Source: Odiellus spinosus (lineage: Eukaryota > Arthropoda > Arachnida > Opiliones > Phalangiidae). Taken from it: a stretch of 64,000 nt of DNA. The translations under genes and the position numbers were made by a program. This document shows, piece by piece, positions 35,427 through 47,228 of this stretch (the stretch's first letter is position 1; each line of letters starts with the position of its first letter). The stretch covers positions 17,633,434 through 17,697,433 of the forward strand of contig OY987227.1 in the NCBI GenBank assembly GCA_963920705.1, read 5' to 3'. The notes below the pieces were generated by a model that was not told where the DNA came from, did no database searches, and was given only the letters and a program-made list of their open reading frames with translations.

Positions 35427-36926
35427 ATGTCTTCCTCAGTAAGACCTCGCCCATCCCCTGGGAATTCTCCTCGAACTTCTCCCTGTTGTTCACCACGTTT
35501 CTCACGTAGAAGTAACATGGCCCCTCGCTCTCCTTCTGTTAAGCGGTGTATAGTGCCAGTTTTAGTTGTGCACGGTGGTGCGGCTAAGGTTCCAGCCCAA
35601 AAAATTACTTTGAAGATGGCGGGTGTTAAAAGGGCAGTAAGTAAAGGATACGAGGTTTTGGAAAGGGGGAACGCTCTAGATGCTGTGGAAGTAGCAGTCC
35701 GGGCAATGGAGAATGATCCTGTTTTTAACGCAGGTGACTAACATTGTCTTCTTTTTACGCTTTTAATCTATGCACTCTTGTTTCATAAATGCTTGCTACT
35801 TTCATTATAGCATGATAATGGAATATTTCTATAGAGTATATTTGGTTAAAAAAAGCATGCTCTAATATCCTTAGGTTATGGCTCATCATTAACATCAAAT
35901 GGCGTTGTTGAAATGGATGCAATGTGCATGGATGGAACAAAAATGAGGGCAGGTGCTGTGGCAGGAATAACTAATGTGGCTAATCCTATCACCCTGGCTA
36001 AAAGAGTCATGGAACAAGTTAGATCAATGTTCCCTAAAATTCTATATATAGAATATTGACATTCCACTAATTCTTTAAGAGCGATCATGTTCTAATGGTT
36101 GGAACAGGGGCTGAAAATTTTGCAAGATCCTTAGGCTTCCCACTTGTACCCCCGGAACAATTAGTCACTCAATGGGCCAAAGAACGACTAGAAGAATATC
36201 AAAGCTTCCTCAATGCGGTTAATTCCAGTATGAATATGTAAGGCTTCGTCAAAAGTTTATAAAGTACCTTAGTGAGTCTAGTTCAGTTTGGATCCATTAC
36301 CAAGTTAGCCTTACTCTACTTGCGTTTGACTCATCGAATTATTGACAAAACTGGGGCTACATAATTTTCTACTACATGTAAATTATTTTATAACAGCCAT
36401 CATGATCATGACACCGTTGGAGCTGTAGCTGTGGACTCCATGGGACACGTTGCTTGCGCCACTTCCACTGGCGGAATTACTGCGAAACAAACTGGTCGAG
36501 TAGGTGACAGTCCTATTATAGGCTCTGGTGGTTACGCGGATGATTTTACCGGCGCAGTTTCAACCACTGGCCATGGTGAAGCGATAATGAGAGTATGTTT
36601 AGCTCGACATATAGCTGGTCTTATTCAACAAGGTACATTAGAGGTTATTCAACTGTAAAATATTTTCTTCTCTCGCTCTTATCTTTTATCTAATCAAATT
36701 AGGAATGTCGGCGCAAGATTCGGCTGTTGCTGGGCTAGAATACATGAGAAACAGAGTGCAGGGACACGGTGGAGCCATTGTAGTAACTTCAGCCCCTGAT
36801 ATCGGAATTCACTTCACTACGGAGAATATGCCCTGGTGTTATCGTAGGGGAAATACAATTCATTACGGAATGAGGCCAAACGAGGACTATACGGAAGAAG
36901 CTAATATAGTAGAAATGTCACCTTAA
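35427..36926 (+). CDS. Isoaspartyl peptidase/L-asparaginase (Ntn hydrolase, ASRGL1-like)
   Basis: N-terminal-nucleophile hydrolase that cleaves isoaspartyl dipeptides and asparagine after self-processing into alpha and beta chains; cytosolic in relatives. Five exons in phase: 35427-35733, 35875-36017, 36080-36237, 36397-36632, 36703-36926; total 355 residues. Key motifs are VLVVHGGAA near the start of the fold, GNALDAVEVAVRAMENDPVFNAG, YGSSLTSNGVVEMDA, then HDHDTVGAVAVD, where Thr209 is the predicted nucleophile exposed by autocleavage. SPIIGSGGYAD and STTGHGEAIMR follow as substrate-binding loops. An N-terminal extension of about 47 residues, rich in Ser, Pro and Arg (SPGNSPRTSPCCSPRFSRR), precedes the usual start; its function is unknown. 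Intron 2 is 62 bases. Confidence 0.93.
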
Positions 36927-39185
36927 GGGTGTCAATATATTTTTTTTTCCTAAATAGACTTGAATGTTAGTCTGTCCTTTTAAAGCCATTTAAACAAATT
37001 AGTAGGGCTGTGCAAATAGTGAATTTTCAGACAGAATTGAACAGTAAATTAATTATTCAAAAAACTGATTGTTTCTCAAATTCATGAATAATAAGTAAAA
37101 TTTTCAATAATACTAAAAAAATAAGAAAAACAAAACTAGAGATTACACATAACCTAACTTACTACATGCTGCCAATTAAAAGTAAAATATGTTATAGGGT
37201 AGCTAAAATACCTTGAAATGTCTATTACATGACTATTTTAAACACCATCTTAAATAAAATAACCATTTTTTATTCAGTCTAATTTTTTTTTTTTTCTCAT
37301 AAAACGGATTCTAAACAAACGAATATTATTCAAACATTCGATTATTCGCACAGCCCTACAAAATAGTCAAATTTACAAACCCCAATGGTTACTTTACATA
37401 AAAATTTGTTAAAAATATTGTTTTCATTATTTACACTATCTAATTGTGATTCAAGGAGCGTAACTTAATTCAGAGAAATTTCTCAAAATGAAATGCTTAG
37501 TAAAATACCCGGAAATAAACTCAAATAGCTTAATTTTTAAATTATAAAACTAATCAGCACAATATTACGGATATATTCAAAAATTGAAGAAATATAGAAC
37601 TTGCCTCTTTTTTAGAAGGGCTAGAAGTATAGGTTTATTAGATAATTAAATTATTAATTTATTAATGTTATACCATCTTTAAACAAACCCTCAATCGCTA
37701 AAAAAAAATGTTGTCTATGATCATATAACTATGAAAAAATTTTATCCTATATAATGTAGATTTTTTACATAAAAGTTTTTGGAAAGCTAAACTGGCGAAA
37801 AATGAAAGTATTTGTTAGTAATAGAATTTCTAGAAGCGTGATATTATAGAATAAGAAAAGAACCTATAGCGTGAAAGAATCAAGACTGATGATAAGATGT
37901 TATAATGGAAGATTTAAGTAGCCAATAATAAAATATTCCCAATTTTATACAATAGTTTTTACTTATTCATCCCTTTTTAAAGGAATACTAGACTCTGATA
38001 AGTTATTTTTAATCAATTGGGAGTTTTGGAAGTGTTACAAAATGCGTAACACCAAAGGTTTCAGGGTAATTTTCAGTTGATTATCAAAAGTTGCAAACAA
38101 GATTGGCTAAGCCTAAGTCAGATTCTAAGAAATTTTATAATTTAAAAATTCGTGAGAAAATTGAGTTGCTGATGCCCATGAAATATCATATAAAAATAGA
38201 GCGTGAACCAATTTAACTCTAAAGCGTGCGCTATTTCGATCAAACATCTCTTGCGATTCATTCTCCATTTCAAAGACAAACTAATTGGTACAGCAAATTA
38301 AGTCCTTTCGAAATAAATCTGAAATTTCTTGGTGCTTATTTTGTATTTTCGCAACTTTAATAATTAACCGAGAATTACCACGAAACATTAGACTAGTTTT
38401 GATGTTTTTAGGCATATTAAATAAATTGTAACCTTTTTTCTAGAGTATCATATCCCTTTATAACAAAGAAAAACCAAAGGTCTTCAAATTTCTTTAAACT
38501 TAAACTACATTTAATATTTAATTAAAAAATCTTTATACACCAAAAAAAACTACTTATTACTTATTTTAATCACCATTTTTCCCCTCCCTCCGTTATTTAC
38601 AATATGTAGAGAGTTTTCAGCGTATATTGAGAATTGCAAGGGGCTAGAGGGAGGAAAAGAGGCTTACGCAAAAAAACGTATTTACAGAGATTCTACTGGC
38701 TACATCTTTTAGATACTAATATCATGTGTACGCGTATAACAATGTGGTAGGTTGCCTTTCTTTGGACATATACACACTTTCATTTTTTTTACCGACTTAT
38801 TCTACACGTTTCTATCATTTAAAACACCCCTCAAAAAGAGTCCATTTTTCGGTTCCATTTTTATTTTAAATCGCCAAACTTTAAAGAATCCAAGTACGAA
38901 AAAAGGGGGAGGTGAGGATTAAAACAAAATCCCAAATCTTACATTATTTAAAAATTAGAAGGGGTATTAATTCTTTAACAACTCCTCAAAACTGGCTTAG
39001 TTCGTAAGTGTCCTTGGTGAAAGTTCATAAATCATCACGCAATGAATTTTTTTTTTTTTTTTTTCAATTTTGGTTCAACCCAAAATATTAATATAGGCTT
39101 ATTTTACAAGGGGTAGAAAAATTGCGCAGCGAGTGTTTGGTAAGCTTTTTCTCACCATATGAAAAAGCGTTCCTCACCATTCCCC
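36927..39185. other. Convergent intergenic region with one MITE
   Basis: The asparaginase gene and the MBD/PHD/F-box gene both end here, so the 2.26 kb should hold two 3' UTRs. It includes the hAT-like MITE at 37003-37358 and a poly-T run at 39048-39064. Nineteen bases at 37979-37997 are identical to 1071-1089 and may be part of a dispersed repeat. I see no further gene. Confidence 0.5.
37003..37358. mobile_element. hAT-like MITE (356 bp)
   Basis: The ends are TAGGGCTGTGCAAATAGTGA and the near-complement ATTATTCGCACAGCCCTA, with the first 11 bases perfectly inverted. Flanking 8-base direct repeats CAAATTAG (36995-37002) and CAAAATAG (37359-37366) differ at one base. The interior is AT-rich with no coding potential, so it is non-autonomous. 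Confidence 0.8.
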
Positions 39186-42100
39186 CTACCTAGGAGGGAA
39201 AGCGATATTATCATTGGGTATCGTAGTAGAGCTTACATTTGTCTCGGCTTGGTCGCTATTAGTTCGTGCTGAGGCAGCGCTAACAACGTTGAAACTCTCT
39301 CCGTACACTCTACTTAATAAAGATTCTGGCACTTGATAAACATAAATTTCACTTTCAGGAAGCAACTTTTGAAGTTTTTGTCGTAAATGTCCCACACCTA
39401 TTAATCCTTGCTCCATTCCGGGATTAGCTGTTCCACTGGGGATTGTCGGGCTAGCGGGTATTATCGCTGATTCAGGAACACCGCCTTTATCATTTTTAGA
39501 ACCTTTTAGATTATTATTAATAACATTTCGTTAAAATGGTAAAAGTTGAGGTTTTAAGGTCTTACCCGTTGCGGGCATAGCATCCGAAAAAGCTTTGAGC
39601 ATGGGAATTTTAATGCCTTTCGCCCTGGGAGTGTTTCTTAGTTCTTCGGACCACCATTCGTCAACTTCCGGGTTTTCTCTATATTTGCCTTTACCGTGTT
39701 TTCGACTATAGCGCGTAGAGTTGTCATCTTGGTAAATAATGCCCCAACTGAAGCTCTGCAACCTTTTCAAATTGCGAACGGCCTGAAGAGTATTGTAGAC
39801 TACCATGGCACCCTAGTGTTTCCATGAAAGTATTAGTTTAAAAGTTTAATTTCTATTTAATTCACTCATTCACCTCCGAAGACATATCAGGCCATATTGT
39901 AAGATGCCAAAGATGGCGCAGCCTTCTTATAGATGCAGCCATAGAAGTTGTAATTCTGTAGGCTAATAGCGTCAACTCTTGCAAGCGAGACATTTGGATT
40001 AAAGCGTTGGCTAGTCCTCGGTCCGCAAAGGCTCCACCCATTTCTAATCTTAATCTTCTTAAAGACCGCAATTTTCCCAATCGATGATAAGCCTAAATAT
40101 ATTAAATATATATAAAAACTAATCCTTTTTTAAGGTTATTTCTATAGTACCAGTTCAGTCCACGTTCTGCACTGGCCAATTTCAAGAACTTGTAAATGTG
40201 GTAAATGTTCCAAGAAAACAACATCATCATTGTCCAGTTTTCTTAAACTCGTGAGAGACTTAAGGTAAAAGGTAAATATCATTAGTATTTTTAGTTTGGT
40301 TTCTTGGAGGATAATTATGAAAAAGAAATCTTACGAGATGAGTAAGATGAGGCACGAGTCCTAAAGAAGAAAGTCCACCGTAGAGCTTATATTCTGGAAC
40401 TTGCATTCCATGTGGGGCTCGAATCCTTAAGATATTCATTTGCTGAAGTTGAGCTAGCACACCAGGATCCATAAACACAAGTTCTCGTCTGAAATTACGT
40501 TACCAGATAAAGAAAAAAAAGTTTACAGGACCCCCTTCATGATATGATTCTCCGCTATACGCTAGATTTCTTAACCAAAGGCTCTCGAGTGGAATTTATA
40601 AGTACACTACGGGGTTGCATGTTTGGACCGCAGCAAAGAAGGAGCCTTTCTGAAGATTTCCAGCAGCCTTTAATGACCGAATATGATTTAATTCCTCACC
40701 TATCATTAACAATTTCTTCAGCTTCTAAGCACAGGAGATCCGGAAGTCCATTCACTACGCTGGAAATTACCCAGGACGGAACTTCTCCAAAAACTACCCC
40801 TTGAACTTTTCGAAGTCTGTATATGCTGGCGAGAAAATCGTACCACTGATCTGGCCTTTGGATTAAACCCCTCATATCCAAAAGTGAAGTATTGTGTTGC
40901 TCTAATGCAATTGCGCATAACTTCCAGTCCAATATTTTGACGCCTTTTAACTTAACAGTGGACCACTAAGTAATACAAAATTATATTAATTATCGCAACC
41001 AACAAGTCAAAATACTAAAATTATCTATAATTACAAGATGACTTTGGCTGGCTATTTTCTTCCACGTTTTGCAAACTAGTCTAGCACTGATGAATAAACA
41101 AAGTTTTTGTAGAATAAGAATAATTATGAAAGAGCTTTACTCTCAAATACTTACTTCAGAAGATCGGGAATGTTCAAATATTCAAAAACAAGATTAAGCG
41201 TTTCGGAAGCAGACTGTATAATTTGAAATGGTTTTTTAGGCAGCCTCAATGTAGTCACTTTTTTCTTTTTAAATATGTGATTTTGATCTGACATTGAGTA
41301 CGAATGTTCTTCTTGACGCCTAAAATGACTTTCGGGACGCCTATATTTGGCTACTCGAGCGCAAGAATCCTTTTCCCCCGATATGTTGGCTCCTCTGTTT
41401 GCTAAAGTTGTCGAAACAACGCGAGAAAAGCCGTCGTATTCCACTCGAGATAAAATAACCGGTGAAGTTGGTCTGTATTCCGGTTCAGGCTCCTCGTCCC
41501 TTTTTCCATCTTCATTTTCAGACTCAGAGAGCCACCAGTTATTCGATTCAATATCAACTGGATTATAAAGCTCATCATCTTCAAACACTGGATTTGAAGG
41601 TGACAAAACTGGGCCACTTAAATCAGCAAACTCGTCAAGCAGTGGTTGATCAGCCTCTTCTTTGTCATTCTGAATCAACGATCCAGTTGTGATATCTAAA
41701 TTATCTTTATTTGCGCCATCAACACCTCTCTCATCCTTAGTCGAATTATTTTCGAGAGGTTTAGTCATTGTCTCAACCACAGGTTCAGCCTTTTCAATAG
41801 CATCAGTTTCTTTTTGATTATTTTTAGGAGCATATTCCACAGTGTTTTTATCAATATTATCACTACAAGGTTCGTTTAGCGCCATAATGCTAACAACAGT
41901 ATCTATACCTGGAGGGTCCATGCGCGGAGTTTCAGGCTCCGCCGCCGTTGTATCCATAATTTCCGACGATTCTGTTTGACTTTTATCAGGAGTTTCATTT
42001 CCCAAAGTTGATTTTACTTGGGGATCACTATTTTCACTCGCTGAGGGAACCTCGCTACTTTCAATTGGGTCTTCGGTACAAGTTTTCAAAATAACTTTTG

Positions 42101-45100
42101 GGGAAAATAGATGACCATCATTAACGGGGATCTTTAGCATTAGATCGCACAAAGAATACTCTTTAACATTGATAACTTGAACAGGAGGAGTGACTGGCAA
42201 AAATTGAGAAAGTACGGCACTACTGTTTTGAAGTGGCTCATTCGAGAGGTTACTCGACAAGTTTTGGTGGCAAGATGGTGCGCCAGGGGTAACCCCGAAA
42301 GAAGCTAAACCGGTGCTAGAGGGTAGCAAAAACCTCAATGTTGGGTTGTTCGTATAAATGACCGTTCCTTTCGCAAAACCAGTCAGATTAATAGATACAG
42401 GAGTTAAAACTTGAGTTCCAACAACTATCGGAGCGGCGTTATGCAAGACATTGACCGGAATGGTTCCCGAATTTTGATTGTTAACTCCTAACAAACTTTC
42501 CGAGGCCAAGGAAAAAGGGCTGGATACAGTGCCAGGCCTGGGGATCTGAAGAGAGTGGTTGCTAGTACCGGGTAAATTCATGAGGGGGCGTATCATTGAA
42601 TTGGGAATCTTCAGAGGACTCGAAATTGGACCCATTTGTCCAGTGTTCATTAAAGGCATCATCAACGGAACACCGGTAGAGTTGATAGCGGAAAGGCAAC
42701 CTTCTTTATGCTGGATAGGCTGGTTGCCCGATGCTGACGCCATAGACGCCAAACTTACTAAAGGACTATCCCCAGGTTCCGCATTCGACGTAAGGCTCGA
42801 GGAAGATTCAGGGTTAGACTCTTTTTCATTTTGCTCGACTACCGTTTCTTCGTTTGAAGAAGCCTTTTCGTTAGAATTATCAATTTGATCTACTTCATTG
42901 ACTTTCGTATCCGCTTCCCGAATTTCAGTGCCATAGTCAGAGTCATTTTCTTTTGTTTCCGGAGTGTCATTCTCAGTTTTCTTAGAATCTAATGCCAGAT
43001 CATTCTCAGTTTTCTTAGAATCTAATGCCGGATCATTCTCAGTTAAGGGTCGAGCCGTTATGTCATCTATGGTGAGTGAGGCGGTGGGATCTTTAGCCAA
43101 TTGGCTCGGGTCTAAGACCATATCAGCAGGTGCGGTCAAAAAATTTTCATCATCATCAGACGAGGCAATGTTACTTCCTTTATCAGGGTCTTCATCAATA
43201 GCTTTATTAGCATCTGTTTTTGGTACCAAAATGGCAGCGGGTTTGGGTTCAGAAGCTTTAAGATAGGGTTGGTATAGGCAACGCTGTTAAAAGAAGAATT
43301 TTTTTTATAAAAAATTACTTTTATATTTCTCAAAATGCGATAAAAATCATACCTGACACTTAAAATCTTCCGTTGGCAAGCCATTTAAAAAACCAACACA
43401 CTCAGGATGAAAGAGGCATAGACAATCGTGACAGCTAAGCATCGGAAGTTGAGCTTGCCTACCGGGACAAGTCAACGAACACATTCTATCATTTTGACTA
43501 ACTTTAATGGGTCTGTTTAAACAAGAATGAGAGAAAAAAATTGTTATACAAATGAGTGTTTTGAAATTTTATTAAACAAATTACTCTGTATTGGTCACTC
43601 TTCTCTTCTTAAAAGGAATAACTTGACTCTTTTTAGCTTCAACATTGTTATCAGACAACGCTATGTTATTGTTGTTCTCGACAGTTGGTATCTTGTTTAA
43701 TTTTCCAAAAGTAAAGCAAACTTTAGGCCTAGCTTTACCGCTATCCATCGTATCATCTTTTTGAGGGGATTGATCACCCATTACGTGATTTTCAGGAGTA
43801 CTTCTATGAGGAGCTGGAGACTTTTCTGAATCAGAAGCGCTCAAAACTTCCTTTTAGTTAAAAAACAGGTAAAGTTAGCTATTTATAATCTTAAACCGGA
43901 ATGTGGTTGCTACCTTTTTAATTTGATGTGGAGATAAAATAGCCATTTTCTTTGTCGGTGGACTACCAGGAGTATCATTTCCGGTTAAAGGTTTCGGAGC
44001 CAATTTTCTTTTCTGGCCTTTCTTCACTAATTTATCAGAAGAATTATTTGACGCTTCCGCATTGGTTTCTGAGAGTTTCAAAGGACTCGGTTTAACCGGT
44101 GTAGGAATATTTTTCACTGTAGTCGTAAATTTCTTACGAGAAACATCGTCCGGACTCATGAAATCAGGGGGTAAGCCTTTAAAGTAATTTAGAAACAAAA
44201 TTTATTTTTATTTTTATAACTTTGAACTCATAGAAGGTAAGGGCGAGCACTCCCTCATTTAACTCGATAGAGTAATAATAACACTAATATTTGATAGATA
44301 CTCAAAATAAATAAGAACTAGGCTGACTATTTGGATTAACTCAGAAAATTACCATTCTTGAGGAATAGAAGGCTAAGAAGGAAGTTTCTGCGAAACATAT
44401 TCACAACAAACATACTAATTTCAATTTGAATGAGTTTGAATTGCTAAGAAAAAAAGTAGTATTCGCCCATGCCTATTAGCTAGATAAAAAAAGATTATCA
44501 TTTACTTTTAATTTTTCTTCCTCGTTTACCCAAGGGAGCATTAGGATCATCAACTGGTGTGCTATTTTCATTCCCTTCAGCCATAGGTAAATCAACATCC
44601 CCTTCCAGTACATTAATGGGCGTTACAGGAGTCAAAGGTTTTGATGTGGGAAGGGCAGGTGTAGATGGTTTAGACACCTTTTTAACCTTTACAGCCTTCA
44701 ACGCTGCGAAACTTGCTGGTAAATCTGGAGATGCGAGCTTGGCACCGATTCGAGTTTTAGCTTGCCTAACAGTCTCCATCGGAGGGGTGTAGATTGGTTC
44801 TTTTAAAAACGTGAAGTTTTCCGGAGTTAAAACTTTATCGCTTGTGTCTCGTACTAAAATTATAGATAAAATGTCGAAGAATAGAAATTGTTAAAAATAA
44901 CAGCTGTATTACTGTAGAAAAAAACAAAATACTTACGATAAGATATAACCTCTGGCATTGATCTCTATAATTATAATACTTTAAAATTAATCAATGAACT
45001 TAACTCACTTCGATTTTATTTACAACTTACTAGTTTTTTTCCTCTCGCACTGAAATAATAAATATCAACTGGGGCCTTCTTTTTAGCATCTATGGTGGCT

Positions 45101-46120
45101 CTCAGGACAACCTCTCTTCTCCATCCTGTATTAAGTCAAAGATAAGAGTTAAATTGGTCAAGCGAATAAAAGGCTTATTTACAAAGCATCCGCACCATAT
45201 AAAAATGGTTGAATTTTTGATTCCGGTACTACAGTTCCGTTTTCAGATTTAACAGTGACTTTCGAGGACGACCTTGAATGACCCGATTTTGGAGTATCAG
45301 AATTCTCCGGCGCTGGTGAACTTGATCCCATTGAAGTCTTCTTCACAGAACTGTGCTTTGAAACATCTAAAGGAGGGGAAACGCAACATGGGCAGTTGTT
45401 CTTGTCTGATATATAGCGACAGATCAATTCAACCCCACCCAAATATCCGTCATAATTGACGAAAGATAAAAATATATTGATTATGAATTTGTTTAACCCA
45501 GAGTTCAATGTTTTAAAAACTATGAAAAACAAGCCTTCTAACAGTGTTATGGGAGTTTACGTACGTTTCTTTGTAGAAGATAATCTTTTGACCTTGGAGG
45601 GTACTTTCTGACTACTCTCAGGACTTTTCTTCATCGCTTCATTCGGTATATCGATAACTAATTTTTCTTCATCATCGTCGTCATCATGAACTTCTGGCGA
45701 TGATTTTTCTTTGACTTTCTTAGTTTTTGGGGGTCTTGATCCTTTGGTTATTGATGCGATAGACAGACGCTTGAAGATATTATCTTTACCTTTCGGTACA
45801 CTTTTCTTCGATGACGCTTTAGGCTTTGAAATCTTGGGGGAAGTTTCAGTTTTGACTTTAACAGGGGTCACTGATGATTCCGTTTCCATTGAAGTATTCT
45901 TAATAATTTATGGAAAAACAAGTAAGTGATTCATTATTTTGAAAACTCGGCTCATAAAGTGATTAAACGGCCTTTATGAGAGAGGAAAAGATTGAAGCTT
46001 TTCTTAAATGGAAAGTTTCAATTCTCTAATAACTACCTTATTTGCTACACTTTTACTTTCAGCAGCACTTGGGGAAGAATTTTTTTTTTCATCACAAAGT
46101 GTGCCAGTTTTTTCGTCCAT
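39186..46120 (-). CDS. 1746-residue MBD / PHD finger / F-box / LRR protein
   Basis: Seventeen exons join in phase to 5241 bases: 46037-46120, 45565-45898, 45196-45366, 45031-45125, 44937-44964, 44506-44853, 43914-44176, 43585-43850, 43353-43512, 41155-43283, 41035-41086, 40700-40965, 40335-40488, 40151-40258, 39874-40092, 39566-39812, 39186-39502. Domains in order: Lys/Ser-rich N-terminus; a methyl-CpG-binding domain at about 194-260 (YGWRREVVLR, DIYYFSARGKKLRSMPEVIS, LTPENFTF); disordered basic stretches; a PHD finger at about 540-590 (CSLTC, CHDC, FHPEC, CQRC); a 700-residue acidic, Ser-rich linker; an F-box at about 1278-1310 (LNLVFEYLNIPDLLNARLVC, KTWKKIASQSHL); and LRR-like repeats to about 1560. 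It is predicted nuclear, possibly an SCF-type ubiquitin ligase receptor directed to chromatin. I cannot name an orthologue. The order is reminiscent of KDM2/FBXL19 (CXXC-PHD-F-box-LRR), with an MBD replacing CXXC. Confidence 0.85.
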
Positions 46121-47228
46121 GATTGCGTTTAGAGGAGTTACTCGCAGATATCACACAATCAGCAAGAAACCGGTATTATATAGAGAAAAAAACCTGACAA
46201 AGCAGGGTCTAGATTTAAGAAAAATGAATGGCAAGATTCATTTGTGATTACTGCGTGATAGGCAAATCTTAGGCTTAATTACCAATTAAAAAAATTTGTA
46301 CGAAGATCGTAACATTACTGAAAATGCAATTATAAAATAATTATGCTAATCCGATTCTTTCGAGATTATTACTAATCATGATTCAGCCAGATCGCATTGA
46401 GGTAAATGACTAGAAATGTTGAATAAAACTTTATATCGAAGTTCTGGCAATATTTTAGCCTCGTATTCATAGCCACATCGCGAGGCTAATAGCGATAGTA
46501 TAACCAATTTCTCGAAAGACCGGTAAATATTAACATACAGATACCGCTATTTATCGCAGATAACTAACGGCTACTTTTCTTACTCGAGTAAAGAGAGAAC
46601 CACCCGAAGTAGTAGTTCGCTATCAGCAGGCTAATGGATCAAGAATTTACATTACAAAATACAAATGGAATAGGGTTATCTAAACAGACGCTGAGCAACT
46701 ATATTCACTGACGAAATTAAGAGTTAATGGCGTTCGCCCAGAATGAAAAGGCTCGTCTTCCCTCGAGTTTCTCGGTCGCTCCATTTCCAGCCAATAAAAT
46801 GCTCTCCTACAAATATCTCCCAAACAGGACGGCCATTTTTGAAATTACGCGAGGCTTAGCCTTAGAATTTTCGGAGCATAGGCTTAGAGTGTTATGGCAT
46901 TAGGCAAAGGCTTAGCAATAAAGGGCGCTCTTTCGCAAGCAGATTAGCAATTTTCTTAAATAAGCATTATTAGAGATCAATTTACTTACCATTTGTATTC
47001 TCTAATGCGTAGTTAACTAACACTTTTTATAACAAAAACTGTAAATTACTTTATTAGGCGGAATAAACGTCACATTGTTCCTTCAGCTTCTTGGGCGCGA
47101 ATGGAGAATGATCTAAGGGAATAGTAGAAAAATATAGACCGCCATCTATCCACAAGACTACGAGTTTTTCTTCTTTAATCGGCACGAAATTTAAATTGTA
47201 TATAAATTATGAAACCAAAATATATTTT
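46121..47228. other. Intergenic region upstream of the MBD/F-box gene
   Basis: This 1.1-kb stretch contains the promoter of the MBD/F-box gene and the 3' end of mtTFB2, both on the minus strand. A somewhat GC-richer patch with a CCAAT-type box (CAGCCAATAAAATG) lies near 46790-46804. No repeat or further gene is visible. Confidence 0.4.

Noticed and set aside
40544..40804. 86-codon plus-strand frame inside the MBD/F-box gene
   Set aside because: It overlaps intron 12 and the antisense of exon 12. Exon 12 joins directly to exon 13 in phase (NDR-RELVFMDPG), so this region is intron.
42559..43266. Plus-strand frames of about 100 codons opposite exon 10
   Set aside because: They mirror the low-complexity linker of the minus-strand protein and have no own signals.
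45183..45366. Longer version of MBD-gene exon 3 ending at GTAAAT
   Set aside because: That donor puts exon 4 out of frame with an early stop; the earlier donor TATG|GTGCGG gives the uninterrupted MBD (FLYGWRREVV).
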